In this document: piece by piece, positions 43,995-52,903 of the stretch | Layout: each line of letters opens with the position of its first letter | How positions within the stretch are numbered: position 1 is the first letter of the stretch | Assembly: GCA_017514765.1 (NCBI GenBank) | Contig: JAFWIU010000009.1 | Coordinates: forward strand, 1-64,000 | Length of the DNA: 64,000 nucleotides | From: Candidatus Saccharimonadota bacterium | Lineage (GTDB): Bacteria > Patescibacteriota > Saccharimonadia > Saccharimonadales > Saccharimonadaceae | Direction of reading: 5' to 3' | Program-made: the position numbers and the translations under genes | Notes under the pieces: model-generated | Databases searched by the model: none | What the model saw: only the letters and a program-made list of their open reading frames with translations | What the model was told of the DNA's origin: nothing

Positions 43995-44557
43995 AACTCA
44001 ATCTCCTTTAGAATTGTAGCCAAGTGGTCTTGTAATTCTGCAACGGTACCGTTATTTAGGATGTAGTAATCGGCTGCAGCGATGGGACCACCCTTCTCGA
44101 GGTTCTCAATCTCGCTACGGTCGCGTTCGCGGATGGCCTTGCCGTCAAAGGCACGGCCCGGGCGCTTCCCGACGCGGTCATAACGGAGTTTTTTATCTAC
44201 AACAATGGCAATGAAAGTGAGGCAGGTTGGGAATTCGTGTTTCAAAATCTTGTACTCGGTCCAAGAATAGACGCCGTCTAGGATGATGCGCTTTTGACCG
44301 GCTTGAATAAGGTCTTTGGTTTCTTTGATGACCTGGTTCACCACCCAGTCCTTCCCTTCTTTCTCGCGGATTTCTTCGCGGAATTTCTTCTCGGATTCTC
44401 CATCTTCCGTGCGGATGATGCCGCGTTTTTCCATTTCTTTGTAAATCATGCCACCGAAGTAAACTTTCGGGTAACCTTTATCAGTGAGATAGTCGACGGC
44501 GACGGATTTGCCGGAGCCGCTCATGCCGACGACGGCGAGTATTTTGACGTTTTCCAT
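43991..44557 (-). CDS. P-loop nucleotide kinase, dephospho-CoA kinase-like
   Basis: The start at 44557 (MENVKILAVVGMSG) gives 188 residues; a TGCTATACT element ends 6 nt before it. The Walker A is GMSGSGKS (residues 11-18), and IILDGVYSWTEYKIL and KRPGRAFDGKAIRERD resemble the lid and substrate regions of dephospho-CoA and nucleoside monophosphate kinases. The substrate is not certain. It is first in a unit with 43557-43994 and polA. Confidence 0.65.
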   Translation of the reverse strand: MENVKILAVVGMSGSGKSVAVDYLTDKGYPKVYFGGMIYKEMEKRGIIRTEDGESEKKFREEIREKEGKDWVVNQVIKETKDLIQAGQKRIILDGVYSWTEYKILKHEFPTCLTFIAIVVDKKLRYDRVGKRPGRAFDGKAIRERDRSEIENLEKGGPIAAADYYILNNGTVAELQDHLATILKEIEF

Positions 44558-44575
44558 AGTAATAGTATAGCACAA

Positions 44576-45286
44576 TTATTTCTTGTCGAGTTTGTCGTCG
44601 ATGGAGATGCCGCCGAAGCCGCCGGCGGCGTCGATGTAGATGGTGTGTTTGGTCTTCTCGGATTTGTCCTTGCGGTCATCGGAAATGCCGCCGAAGATGA
44701 AGCCGGAGCGAAGCTGGACTCTAATATCCTTCGGGACCTTGATGTCGATACCGCCGAAGAGACAGAAGGCCTTAATGACCGTGTCTTTGGTAAAGGTTGC
44801 ATTGCGGAGGTCCAGGTTGACACCACCGAAAACGGCGACGAGATTAGAACCAGTGAAGGCTTCGTCGTTATAGGTGCGGTCGCTACCGGAGAAGATGGCC
44901 ATCTGGGAATCCATGGTTTTATCGTCCTTGAGGTCTTGAATCTTTCGTTCGACTTCTTTGTCGTTGTCATTCTTGAAGACACCCTTGATGATGATGCCGA
45001 GGCCGATGATGATTAGCGCAACGGCAAGAATGGCCTTCCAGGCGACGTCGTAGTCGAAAACATTCTGAGCAGCGAGAAGAAGAATGATGCCGGCGGCGAG
45101 AAAGCCGAGGCTACTGAGTTTTTCCTTTTCGGTAATAAGGCTAATGGCGCTTGGAATGATGATGAAGAGAGTCCACCAGCCGTCGAAGAAGACGTTTAGT
45201 TGAAATAGCCCGAGGGCGTTGCCACCGAAGATAATACCGAGGGCGATGATCGCGACACCCCAGATGATTGGTTTGAATTGTTTCAT
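44576..45286 (-). CDS. LiaF-like membrane protein
   Basis: A 236-residue protein with four membrane helices in the first 120 residues and a C-terminal beta domain rich in glycine strands (NLVAVFGGVNLDLRNA, KAFCLFGGIDIKVP, GFIFGGISD), the pattern of LiaF/YvqF and DUF5668 proteins that sense envelope stress. An AAAGGAG site supports the start. No histidine kinase lies next to it, so its partner is unknown. Confidence 0.7.
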   Translation of the reverse strand: MKQFKPIIWGVAIIALGIIFGGNALGLFQLNVFFDGWWTLFIIIPSAISLITEKEKLSSLGFLAAGIILLLAAQNVFDYDVAWKAILAVALIIIGLGIIIKGVFKNDNDKEVERKIQDLKDDKTMDSQMAIFSGSDRTYNDEAFTGSNLVAVFGGVNLDLRNATFTKDTVIKAFCLFGGIDIKVPKDIRVQLRSGFIFGGISDDRKDKSEKTKHTIYIDAAGGFGGISIDDKLDKK

Positions 45287-45347
45287 ATTGCTCCTTTGAG
45301 ATATTATTGCTTGGTTTTATTTTAGCATAAAAATGGTATAATGGGGT

Positions 45348-46160
45348 ATGGGTAAATTTTTTACTACATCTGACCCGCTCGACAGTATAATTGCCGAAAC
45401 GATGCCAGAGAAGAAGATTGAAAAAACAGAGCATATTTTGACGGGGTGGACGAATATTGTAATTGAAGTGACGACTGACGCGGGGTCGTATTTTTTCAGG
45501 TTCCCAAGGAATCCATTCTGGTCGCGGATGATCGTGAAAGATGCGGCGGTGTGCAAGTTTGTAGACGGTAAGACTTCGTATTATACGCCGCAGATGCAAC
45601 TATGTTATGATTCTGAAGGTCGACCGTTTTCGGTGCATGAGAAGATTGAAGGATATACACTGGGAGATAGGATTTACCATTTATCGCATACGGCGATTAC
45701 GGGAGTGGCGTACGATGCGGCAAAGTTTATTAAAGAACTATCGGGCATTGACCTACGTGGAGCACCGAAGGAAGTGAAGTTCCCGTTGAGCGAATTTTTG
45801 CATGAGTTGGATTACGAGCATTACGACGAGCATATCGATGCGGACCATGAATATATTCGCGAAACAGAGGGTGATTCCTTGGTGCACGGTGACTTAAATC
45901 TGGGAAATATACTGTTAGACGAAAATGATAAAATGATTGGCGTGATTGATTTTGCGTTTTCTGGAACTGGGAATCCAAATATGGACGTGGCGCGGATGGT
46001 GTCAAGGCCAGCACCGGAAGAGTTTAAAAAGGAATTCTTGGCGTTTTTTGATGATGCAGAGGAAATTTCGCGCATGAAGGATGCGTGGCAGCACATTGAT
46101 AATGGTTATGCAGAGCACATCCGAGCGCACTATCCGGAAATTAATCTAAATCAGTTGTAA
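45348..46160 (+). CDS. APH/choline-kinase-like phosphotransferase
   Basis: A 270-residue protein with kinase-like motifs: VHGDLNLGNILLDEN (catalytic loop) and GVIDFAFSGTGNPNMDVAR (metal-binding Asp), typical of aminoglycoside phosphotransferase and small-molecule kinases. The substrate is unknown and resistance should not be assumed. A TGGTATAAT box ends 5 nt before the ATG (leaderless). Its 3' end overlaps the convergent gene by 20 bp. Confidence 0.8.
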   Translation: MGKFFTTSDPLDSIIAETMPEKKIEKTEHILTGWTNIVIEVTTDAGSYFFRFPRNPFWSRMIVKDAAVCKFVDGKTSYYTPQMQLCYDSEGRPFSVHEKIEGYTLGDRIYHLSHTAITGVAYDAAKFIKELSGIDLRGAPKEVKFPLSEFLHELDYEHYDEHIDADHEYIRETEGDSLVHGDLNLGNILLDENDKMIGVIDFAFSGTGNPNMDVARMVSRPAPEEFKKEFLAFFDDAEEISRMKDAWQHIDNGYAEHIRAHYPEINLNQL

Positions 46161-46947
46161 GATATTTAATTTTAGCGTCGCGGCGGGCATCGTCGTCTTT
46201 TTGGGGGAGGTTTTCACGAGACGAATAATCTTCGAAAATCGCTAGGCAATCTTTGACTGGGCCATCGTAGATGGGTGGCTGGTCGTAGACGCTCCAGAGA
46301 ATAATGTGAATATCGGGGGATTTGGTGGCGTAAAAGTTAAGAGCCTTGGCGGTGGCACGAATGAATTCTTGTTCAGTTTCCTGAGAGTGACGCCAAGCAC
46401 GACCTTCTAAGAAATGTTCAGTGACGGTAGGAGAAACAGCAATCATCAAAAGAAGCATAGTGTATTGTTCGGATTTGATAAACTTAAGTAGGATTGCTTC
46501 AATTTCGGGATCAAGGAGAGTAACATCAAGAATGATGTCATAGCCCGCTTTGAGAAGTGTGGAAAGAGTGAGGAACATGAGAATTGTGGCGAATTCGTCG
46601 GTCATTTTGCGAAGGTTCTCTTCACCATAATAGTCCTTGATATCCTGGTAGTGGGGGTGATATTCGACGAAACGGCGTGCGGCAACCAGAATAGGTTGGT
46701 AGTGGTGTTTATCACAGTAGGCTTCAACGGCCGGAAGAATCTGGGTGGTTTTGCCTGAACCGGAAAGACCGGCGATGCGAATAAGCTGGTGATTCTTAGT
46801 AGCACCTGGTGTGAAGTCGGCAAGAACCTGTTTCAAAATATTGGGATAATCTGCGAGGCCAATCTGCCATTCGGGCTTCACGGTGGAAGGCCAGTGCGCT
46901 TTCATATATGTAATGATTTGGGTTAATTCTCGATTACTTTCAGGCAT
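46141..46947 (-). CDS. Zeta-toxin-like P-loop kinase
   Basis: A 268-residue protein with a Walker A motif GLSGSGKTTQ (about residues 54-63) and an ILDVTLLDPE strand further on, the layout of zeta-toxin/UDP-GlcNAc kinase-type P-loop proteins. No antitoxin gene is adjacent, so a toxin role is not indicated. It overlaps the lipid-kinase-like gene by 25 bp and is probably part of the rpoD transcription unit. Confidence 0.55.
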   Translation of the reverse strand: MPESNRELTQIITYMKAHWPSTVKPEWQIGLADYPNILKQVLADFTPGATKNHQLIRIAGLSGSGKTTQILPAVEAYCDKHHYQPILVAARRFVEYHPHYQDIKDYYGEENLRKMTDEFATILMFLTLSTLLKAGYDIILDVTLLDPEIEAILLKFIKSEQYTMLLLMIAVSPTVTEHFLEGRAWRHSQETEQEFIRATAKALNFYATKSPDIHIILWSVYDQPPIYDGPVKDCLAIFEDYSSRENLPQKDDDARRDAKIKYLTTDLD

Positions 46948-47834
46948 TTGGTTCCCTTCTTGATTTCAATGCGATGAGCATCTTTTAATTTGATGGATTC
47001 GCCTTCGGCTTGCAACATGACACTGGACGGATTCTCGAATTCTAGAATGTCGCCTGAAGTAGCAGAGCCTGGAACGCGGGAAAAAATGCTATGGAGCATG
47101 AGGTTCATGAGACGTGGGAAGCTAGTGAGGCGCTCCGTCTCATGGCGAAAATAGGATGAATCGCGATAATCTTCACCGCCTCTCATAACACGAGCCATGG
47201 AACGACCGTTGACAGCAGCATAATCAGAAATGCGATTATCCTGAGGAATGCCGTTTAACTTGAAGGGTGGAATGAAAGTGTGGTTGCGACGATTCTGAAA
47301 ATACCATTTGATGAGCTCAGTATAGGAAGTTATCTTACGACCGAATTTGCTTTTGAGTTTGGCACGTAATTCGGGTGAATCGTAAATCTGAACGGCTTCG
47401 GCGGTCATACCAATGGTAACGTAACAAGTCGCATAGCGGAAAAATTTACCGTCGATATAGATTTCTAGTGGATAAAAGTTGCGGGAAGCGTCGTCTTGGC
47501 GATTAAACACATCTTCAAACTTTTTGGTGTGAAGAGTTCTCGAGAGGTCGTTAAAGTTGCCGTATGGTAAGACGGCGAGAGTGGCATCTTTGTCGGATTT
47601 CAGGATGGCGTTACTAGAAATAATGCCGGTGGCGTCACCGCCTGCGGACAGGACGAGGTCGCCGTCTTTGATGATTTTGGAAAGTTGAGCGATGTTATCA
47701 TCAAGATTGGTGGCGGCTACTTCATATTTACCGACGAGATAGCCATTTAGCTCCTTGACGCGAGCAAGCACTTCTTGCTTGACATCGGCGTAGCGAGAGG
47801 AGCGTGGGTTATAGACGACAATAAGACGTTGCAT
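46923..47834 (-). CDS. Diacylglycerol-kinase-family lipid kinase
   Basis: A 303-residue protein with YNPRSSR at the N-terminus, the nucleotide-binding LSAGGDATGIISSNA (GGDGT variant) and VLPYGNFNDLSRTL, as in DagK/YegS lipid kinases. It would phosphorylate diacylglycerol, sphingoid or an imported lipid, useful for a parasite that recycles host lipids. It follows rpoD by 3 bp. Confidence 0.85.
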   Translation of the reverse strand: MQRLIVVYNPRSSRYADVKQEVLARVKELNGYLVGKYEVAATNLDDNIAQLSKIIKDGDLVLSAGGDATGIISSNAILKSDKDATLAVLPYGNFNDLSRTLHTKKFEDVFNRQDDASRNFYPLEIYIDGKFFRYATCYVTIGMTAEAVQIYDSPELRAKLKSKFGRKITSYTELIKWYFQNRRNHTFIPPFKLNGIPQDNRISDYAAVNGRSMARVMRGGEDYRDSSYFRHETERLTSFPRLMNLMLHSIFSRVPGSATSGDILEFENPSSVMLQAEGESIKLKDAHRIEIKKGTKCLKVIEN

Positions 47835-47837
47835 ATA

Positions 47838-48812
47838 TTACCTCAAATATTCATGAAGTTTCTTGGTGTCTTTGTTCTTGCGAAGCTTGCTGAGAGCTTT
47901 GGCCTCGATCTGACGAATGCGCTCACGAGTGACGTCGAATTCTGCGCCAACTTCTTCTAGGGTGTGCGGACGGCCACCGCCGATACCAAAGCGAAGACGA
48001 ATGATTTTCTGCTCGCGGTCGGTTAAGGTGGCGATGATTTCGGAGAGTTGCTCTTTCAAGATTTGATTGGCAGCGGAGTCTTCGGGAGAGTCACGCTCTT
48101 CGTCTTCCACGAAGTCACCGAGAACAGATTCCTCGTCGTCGCCTTCACGACTAATGGAGGCATCGAGTGAAGCGATATCTTGCTTAATGCGCATGACGTA
48201 GTCGATTTTCTCGGGTTCCATATCAAGAGCGGCAGCGATTTCTTCATTGGTTGGTTCACGATTCAATTCGGTAGTCAGCTTGCGGGTAGTACGAAGAACC
48301 TTGTTAATGGTCTCAACCATGTGAACTGGGATACGAATGGTACGAGCTTGGTCGGCAATAGCACGAGTGATGGCCTGGCGAACCCACCAAGTAGCGTAGG
48401 TCGAAAACTTAAAGCCCTTTCCGGGGTCGAATTTATCGACAGCGCGAAGGAGTCCGGTGTTCCCTTCCTGGATAAGGTCAAGAAAATCAAGACCACGACC
48501 ACCGTAACGTTTGGCGATAGAAACCACGAGGCGCATGTTCGCTTCGACCATTTTGTCTTTGGCTTTCTTGTCACCTTTGACGATACGCTGAGCCAGATCG
48601 GCTTCCTCTTCGGGGGTGAGGAGAGGAATTTTGCCGATTTCGCGAAGATATAATCTAACTGAATCGTCAGCAAAAGCATCCACGTTTTCGGCAGTGATGG
48701 CGAGTTCCTCGCTAGAGAGCTCTTCCTCATTCTCGAGGTCATCACTAGCCGGCTCGTCAATGTCGAGTGGTATTTCGTTGACGTTCAAAATATTGTCTTT
48801 TTTGGATTTCAT
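47838..48812 (-). CDS. rpoD: Primary sigma factor
   Basis: A 324-residue sigma-70. Regions 1.2 ([19 protein letters not shown]), 2.4 ([17 protein letters not shown]), 3 and 4.2 ([19 protein letters not shown]) are complete; region 1.1 is short and acidic. It recognises the -10 boxes seen throughout the window; the frequent TGn extension fits region 3. A TATACT element lies 8 nt before the ATG. Downstream are two kinase genes; upstream is the pilin-like gene, then dnaG. Confidence 0.97.
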   Translation of the reverse strand: MKSKKDNILNVNEIPLDIDEPASDDLENEEELSSEELAITAENVDAFADDSVRLYLREIGKIPLLTPEEEADLAQRIVKGDKKAKDKMVEANMRLVVSIAKRYGGRGLDFLDLIQEGNTGLLRAVDKFDPGKGFKFSTYATWWVRQAITRAIADQARTIRIPVHMVETINKVLRTTRKLTTELNREPTNEEIAAALDMEPEKIDYVMRIKQDIASLDASISREGDDEESVLGDFVEDEERDSPEDSAANQILKEQLSEIIATLTDREQKIIRLRFGIGGGRPHTLEEVGAEFDVTRERIRQIEAKALSKLRKNKDTKKLHEYLR

Positions 48813-48858
48813 TGGTTATAAGTATAATGTATTTTGAAGAATTTTGCAAGGTTATATT

Positions 48859-49368
48859 TTAGCCTCCATTGCCGCCGAAGTTAGGAAGGAGCCAGTTGAG
48901 TAGTGCCGCCGCAATAGCATAGGCGGCAAGGCCGATGACGATTTCAAACATGCGACGTTTAGCCTTGCGGACCTGATCCTCATTGCCGCCGGCGGTAAGA
49001 TACTGAATGCCAGTGATAGAAATGCCGATGACACCAAGAATACCGACACCAATAGACATGATATTAACGACGAATGTAAGGATACTCTTAACCGATTCCC
49101 CGTTACCGCATTCGCAACCAGTGGTGCTATTGTCGCCCTTTCCAAGGATGCTAGTCTTAGGACGTGTGCCTTCTCCACCACCTACGCAGGTGCATTTTTC
49201 AATATTGGGATTATTTGAGTTCGTATCATCTTCATCTGCCGCGCCCTCGTCTGTTTGTTCTGTAGATTCGGGTGGTGGTTCATCAGCGAACACCGGAGAC
49301 GTTATCGTAAAACAGCCCAGGCAGAAGACCATTGCCATAATAGTTAAAGACTTGATTATCGTTTTCAT
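48859..49368 (-). CDS. VirB2/TrbC-like pilin protein
   Basis: A 169-residue secreted protein. It has a signal peptide (SLTIMAMVFCLGCFTI to VFADE), an acidic Pro/Glu/Cys-rich segment with CTC and CEC pairs, and two C-terminal membrane helices separated by a short charged loop (GGNEDQVRKAKRR), the layout of TrbC/VirB2 pilins. No other conjugation gene is adjacent. It sits between dnaG and rpoD. A TATACT element lies 8 nt before the ATG. Confidence 0.65.
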   Translation of the reverse strand: MKTIIKSLTIMAMVFCLGCFTITSPVFADEPPPESTEQTDEGAADEDDTNSNNPNIEKCTCVGGGEGTRPKTSILGKGDNSTTGCECGNGESVKSILTFVVNIMSIGVGILGVIGISITGIQYLTAGGNEDQVRKAKRRMFEIVIGLAAYAIAAALLNWLLPNFGGNGG

Positions 49369-49390
49369 TTGATATCAGTATAACCCTTTT

Positions 49391-51022
49391 TTATTGATTT
49401 TGCAAATCCCGAATTTGACGGAGGATAGTTTCGTATTCCTCGTCGTCTTCATCCATTTCAGCGAGTTTGGCAGTGAGTGTTTGGATTTGTTGTTTGATGG
49501 ACTCGGAGTGATAGCGATTGAGCAATTCGGTTGCTTCTTTTTCTAGGTCAGCGTTCTTAACCGCGGCATGTTCTTGGTTGAAAACGAGTTCGAGCTCGGC
49601 TAGTCTGGCATCATCCTCGGGGATTTCAAGGGGGATTTTGGTTTTAGTGACGCCACCGAAAATTTTAAGTGCTAGGAGGGAGTTCTCGATTTTGATGAGG
49701 GTGTCGTTTTGCAATATGGTCTTGGGTTTTTTGAGATACTTCTTGGGTTTACTGGCGAGTTGGTGATTAAGGCGGTCACCTTTTTCACGAAGAATCTCGA
49801 CTTCAACCCCAAGTTTTTTAGCAACTTTAACTTCGTAACTGGCACGTTCGACTTCATCTTTAACATAGGATAGAAGTTTGAGTGCGACGTCAGAGTATTT
49901 ACGTTTGCCGGGAGCGGAAGAGAGATCGAGAGTTTCCTCGTATTTAGTCAGGAGCCAATCGACGGCGGGGGTCCTGTGGTTTACGGCATCTTGCCAGAGT
50001 TTCGGGTCTTTCTGGATTAGCTCGTCGGGGTCTTTAGCGCCATGATAATCGGAAATCACGGTGAGATCAAGTCCTAAATCACCTGCCATCATGATAGCAC
50101 GTTCGGTGGCTTTGACGCCGGCAGCATCACCATCATAGGCGAGACGGATGTCGGTAGTGAGTTTGGAAAGGATTTTGAGATGCTGCTCAGTCATAGCGGT
50201 ACCGGAAGTGGCGACAGCTTCTTTAACACCGGCTTGATGGCTGGAAATGACATCCATGTTCCCTTCCACAATAACCACATAACCGTTACGCCGGATGGAT
50301 TCTTTGGCGTGGTAAAGTCCGAAAATAAAGCGAGATTTGTTAAACAGTATCGTCTCAGGAGTATTGAGATACTTCGGCTCGCCTTGATTGATAATGCGAG
50401 CCGTGAAACCAATAACGTTACCATTAGTGTCGATAAATGGGACCATCATGCGGTCTCTGAAAAGATCAGCATTAAAACGATTGAGCAGGCCAGCGGCATC
50501 AAGCTCTGCCGTAGTGAAACCGCGTTTTTTTAGAGCGTTAGTAAGAGACTTGCCGTCACTAGGTGAATAACCAATTTTGAATTCTTGGACAGTTTTGCGG
50601 TTCATGTTTCGCTTATAGAAAACATACTCGCAAACAGGTTTGCTACGAACGAGGCAGGCTTGATAGTATTTAGTAGCAAGTTGCAGGGCTTCTTTAGCGC
50701 GTAGTTTTTTCTTGTTGACGGTTTGGTCGCCACCGTGATATTTGCTTAAATCAACACCAGCTTGATTAGCTAACTTCTCGAGCGCAGTTTTAAAATCGAC
50801 ACCCTCAACAGCCATCACGAAGGAAAAAATATCGCCACCTTTATTGGCGGAAAAATCGTGCCAAATGCCTTTCTCGGGTGACACCATAAAACTCGGGGTT
50901 TTGTCGACACCCCAAGGTGAGTGGCCCTTTAGATTACGGCCAGCACGCTTCAATTCAACGTATTGGCCGACAACATCCTCCACGGCAAGACGAGATTTAA
51001 TTTCCTCTTTGACGTCCTCCAT
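49391..51022 (-). CDS. dnaG: DNA primase with a zinc-less CHC2 domain
   Basis: A 543-residue primase. The Toprim core has VVIEGNMDVIS and IRLAYDGDAAG. The N-terminal domain aligns well with CHC2 ribbons (GRNLKGHSPWGVDKTPSF, then GIWHDFSANKGGDIFSFV), but all four zinc ligands are lost: CPFH has become SPWG, and CFGC has become DFSA. Family members use this ribbon to read template DNA. The C-terminal helicase-binding region is present. A TGATATAAT element ends 6 nt before the ATG (leaderless). Confidence 0.95.
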   Translation of the reverse strand: MEDVKEEIKSRLAVEDVVGQYVELKRAGRNLKGHSPWGVDKTPSFMVSPEKGIWHDFSANKGGDIFSFVMAVEGVDFKTALEKLANQAGVDLSKYHGGDQTVNKKKLRAKEALQLATKYYQACLVRSKPVCEYVFYKRNMNRKTVQEFKIGYSPSDGKSLTNALKKRGFTTAELDAAGLLNRFNADLFRDRMMVPFIDTNGNVIGFTARIINQGEPKYLNTPETILFNKSRFIFGLYHAKESIRRNGYVVIVEGNMDVISSHQAGVKEAVATSGTAMTEQHLKILSKLTTDIRLAYDGDAAGVKATERAIMMAGDLGLDLTVISDYHGAKDPDELIQKDPKLWQDAVNHRTPAVDWLLTKYEETLDLSSAPGKRKYSDVALKLLSYVKDEVERASYEVKVAKKLGVEVEILREKGDRLNHQLASKPKKYLKKPKTILQNDTLIKIENSLLALKIFGGVTKTKIPLEIPEDDARLAELELVFNQEHAAVKNADLEKEATELLNRYHSESIKQQIQTLTAKLAEMDEDDEEYETILRQIRDLQNQ

Positions 51023-51072
51023 GGTTTTATTATATCATCTTAGTTTGCCGCCATGTGTGGTATAATGGTAAT

Positions 51073-51690
51073 ATGGAAAGTCAGGAATATTTAGACCAGA
51101 TTTCGGCGAAACCAGTAGTAGAGAAAAATGGTGGCGGTCTGGGTGGAATACTAAAATCAAAATATACATGGATTATAGTGGGTGGCATAGTGTTATTCAT
51201 TTTGTTTGCCATCATTGGTACAATACTAAGCTCAACCAAAGGTGACGTGAAAGGTGATGCCATTAACTTACAGGTGCGCCTCGATAGTACTGCGGAGGTG
51301 ATTTCGGAATACCAGCCCAAAGTTAAATCGTCTGCGCTGAGGTCTAGTAGTGCTTCTCTGTCGACCGTGATTGCAAATACGAATAATAAATTAACAAGTT
51401 ACCTTTCGGAAAAATATGAATACAAGAAGGGTAGTGATAAAAAACTAGTTGAGCAAATGAAAACTGAACAAGATGGTCTAATGAACGAATTGTATGAAGC
51501 AAAAATTACAGGTGTGCTCGATAGAACTTATGCGCACAAGATGGCTTTTGAAATTTCGAAAATCCTAGCGGAAGAAGCCATGCTGCGCAAAGAAAGTAGA
51601 GATGATAACTTAAATAGTATCATCGATGAATCCTATGGTAGTCTGGAAAATTTATATGAAGATTTCAATAATTTTTCAGAAGGTAGTTAA
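51073..51690 (+). CDS. Single-pass membrane protein with helical outer domain
   Basis: The start at 51073 (MESQEYLDQ) is set by a TGGTATAAT box ending 6 nt upstream. The 205-residue protein has one membrane helix (about residues 34-57, YTWIIVGGIVLFILFAIIGTILSS) and an outer Ser/Lys/Glu-rich helical domain. No motif is recognised. It is 17 bp from mscL and in the same direction, so probably co-transcribed. Confidence 0.6.
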   Translation: MESQEYLDQISAKPVVEKNGGGLGGILKSKYTWIIVGGIVLFILFAIIGTILSSTKGDVKGDAINLQVRLDSTAEVISEYQPKVKSSALRSSSASLSTVIANTNNKLTSYLSEKYEYKKGSDKKLVEQMKTEQDGLMNELYEAKITGVLDRTYAHKMAFEISKILAEEAMLRKESRDDNLNSIIDESYGSLENLYEDFNNFSEGS

Positions 51691-51707
51691 ATAAAGAAAG
51701 GAGTGAC

Positions 51708-52115
51708 ATGGCTAAATCTGAAGAGGCAGCCAAGCTTGCAGAAAAGCAAGGTCTAAAGGAGGAATTTATTGAGTTTATCAATCGTGGTTCGATGATTGAT
51801 CTCGCAGTAGGTGTGGCAGTAGGTGGTGCATTTACAGCAATTGTTAATTCCCTAGTGAACGACATTGTGATGCCGGTTGTGGGGTTGCTACTAGGCGGTG
51901 TGGATTTCACTGGACTCGCCATTCGGATACCGAATTTCTTTGGGAATGGGGATGAGGCAGTGATTGCTTATGGTAATTTCATCCAGAATGTAGTGCAATT
52001 CCTCGTAATCGCTTGGGTGATTTTTATGGTAATTAAAGGAATGAACCGTTTGAATCGCAGTCGCGATGCAAAGAAAGCCAAAAAAGAAGAAAAAGCTAAG
52101 GCTGATAAGAAATAA
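51708..52115 (+). CDS. mscL: Large-conductance mechanosensitive channel
   Basis: A 135-residue MscL. The N-terminal helix and first membrane helix (EFINRGSMIDLAVGVAVGGAF) are typical, followed by VNDIVMPVVGLLLGG and the second helix (FIQNVVQFLVIAWVIF) and a basic tail. It opens under strong membrane tension. AAGGAG lies before the ATG. With MscS this gives both emergency valves. Confidence 0.96.
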   Translation: MAKSEEAAKLAEKQGLKEEFIEFINRGSMIDLAVGVAVGGAFTAIVNSLVNDIVMPVVGLLLGGVDFTGLAIRIPNFFGNGDEAVIAYGNFIQNVVQFLVIAWVIFMVIKGMNRLNRSRDAKKAKKEEKAKADKK

Positions 52116-52403
52116 TTATTGCGTCATATTATAACTTAGTCTGATTAAGTCCTCGATTTCGCGAGGACTTAATTGTCCGGCGAGGACGATTTCGATGCCA
52201 CCTTTGCCGTAGTAGCGAGAGTCCATAACGGATTCATATTTAGACTTGAGATTGTCGCTAAGATTAGTATCACAGCGAACTTCGATAGTGTTCTTGTGTA
52301 GCACTAGGAAGACGAGTTGATCTTTGCAATATAATTCCCTGTCTTTTTCCTGTTTGACTTCGTAAGGTCCGATGCCCGTTATTTTAGAAACGTCAGGTAC
52401 CAT
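52116..52403 (-). CDS. MmcQ/YjbR-like small protein
   Basis: A 95-residue protein. VFLVLHKNTIEVRCD, SKYESVMDSRYYGKGGIEIVL and the ending LIRLSYNMT match the YjbR/MmcQ (DUF419) pattern, a small fold related to DNA-binding proteins with no proven function. It overlaps orn by 25 bp and is part of the argS-orn unit. Confidence 0.6.
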   Translation of the reverse strand: MVPDVSKITGIGPYEVKQEKDRELYCKDQLVFLVLHKNTIEVRCDTNLSDNLKSKYESVMDSRYYGKGGIEIVLAGQLSPREIEDLIRLSYNMTQ

Positions 52404-52903
52404 TTTAACTCCTCAATTGAACCGTTGATATCATCCAGAGCGCGGTGATTCTCTGGTTTAATAAACTTTTTATTCAGGGCATTTTCAAAATAAATCTTCC
52501 AGGCAGAAACATCGAGCATGCGATAGTGCAATTTCTGGTTTAGCTTGGGCATCTCACGTTCGATGAATTTGCGATCCTGATGGATGGAGTTGCCGGCAAG
52601 GTAAAGCTCCTTATCGCAATGTTGGTCGATAAAATCTAGCAATTCCTTTTCAACAGTTTCGAGGGGTTTACCAGATTTGTTCTGTTCGATGAGTGCATCG
52701 CGAGATTTACTATTCTTATCCCAAAACTCACCGACCATGCGTTCATGCATGAGTTGCTCATCAACTTTAATAACAGCTTGGTAGTCGGCGATGCGATTCA
52801 ACTCCATATCGGTAGCAATGGCAGCGACTTCGAGAATTCTATCCTTGTCCGGATCGAGTCCAGTCATCTCGAGATCGAGCCACAATAATTTGGCTTTCTT
52901 CAT
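52379..52903 (-). CDS. orn: Oligoribonuclease
   Basis: A 174-residue DEDD exonuclease that degrades 2-5 nt RNAs. LLWLDLEMTGLDPDKDRILE holds the first Asp/Glu pair; GNSIHQDRKFIEREMP the next Asp; YRMLDVSAWK and HRALDDINGSIEEL the final residues. Presence of Orn may explain why the DHH-like protein at 35784 no longer needs NrnA activity. It overlaps the argS stop by one base. Confidence 0.95.
   Translation of the reverse strand: MKKAKLLWLDLEMTGLDPDKDRILEVAAIATDMELNRIADYQAVIKVDEQLMHERMVGEFWDKNSKSRDALIEQNKSGKPLETVEKELLDFIDQHCDKELYLAGNSIHQDRKFIEREMPKLNQKLHYRMLDVSAWKIYFENALNKKFIKPENHRALDDINGSIEELKWYLTFLK

Noticed and set aside
44294-45016. 240-residue plus-strand ORF opposite the kinase and LiaF-like genes
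   Set aside because: It spans two minus-strand genes with clear motifs and starts.
45348-46160. Aminoglycoside resistance gene
   Set aside because: The kinase motifs are shared by many small-molecule kinases; no resistance context is present.
46141-46947. Zeta toxin of a toxin-antitoxin system
   Set aside because: No small antitoxin gene is adjacent and the gene is inside a housekeeping unit; only a P-loop kinase can be supported.
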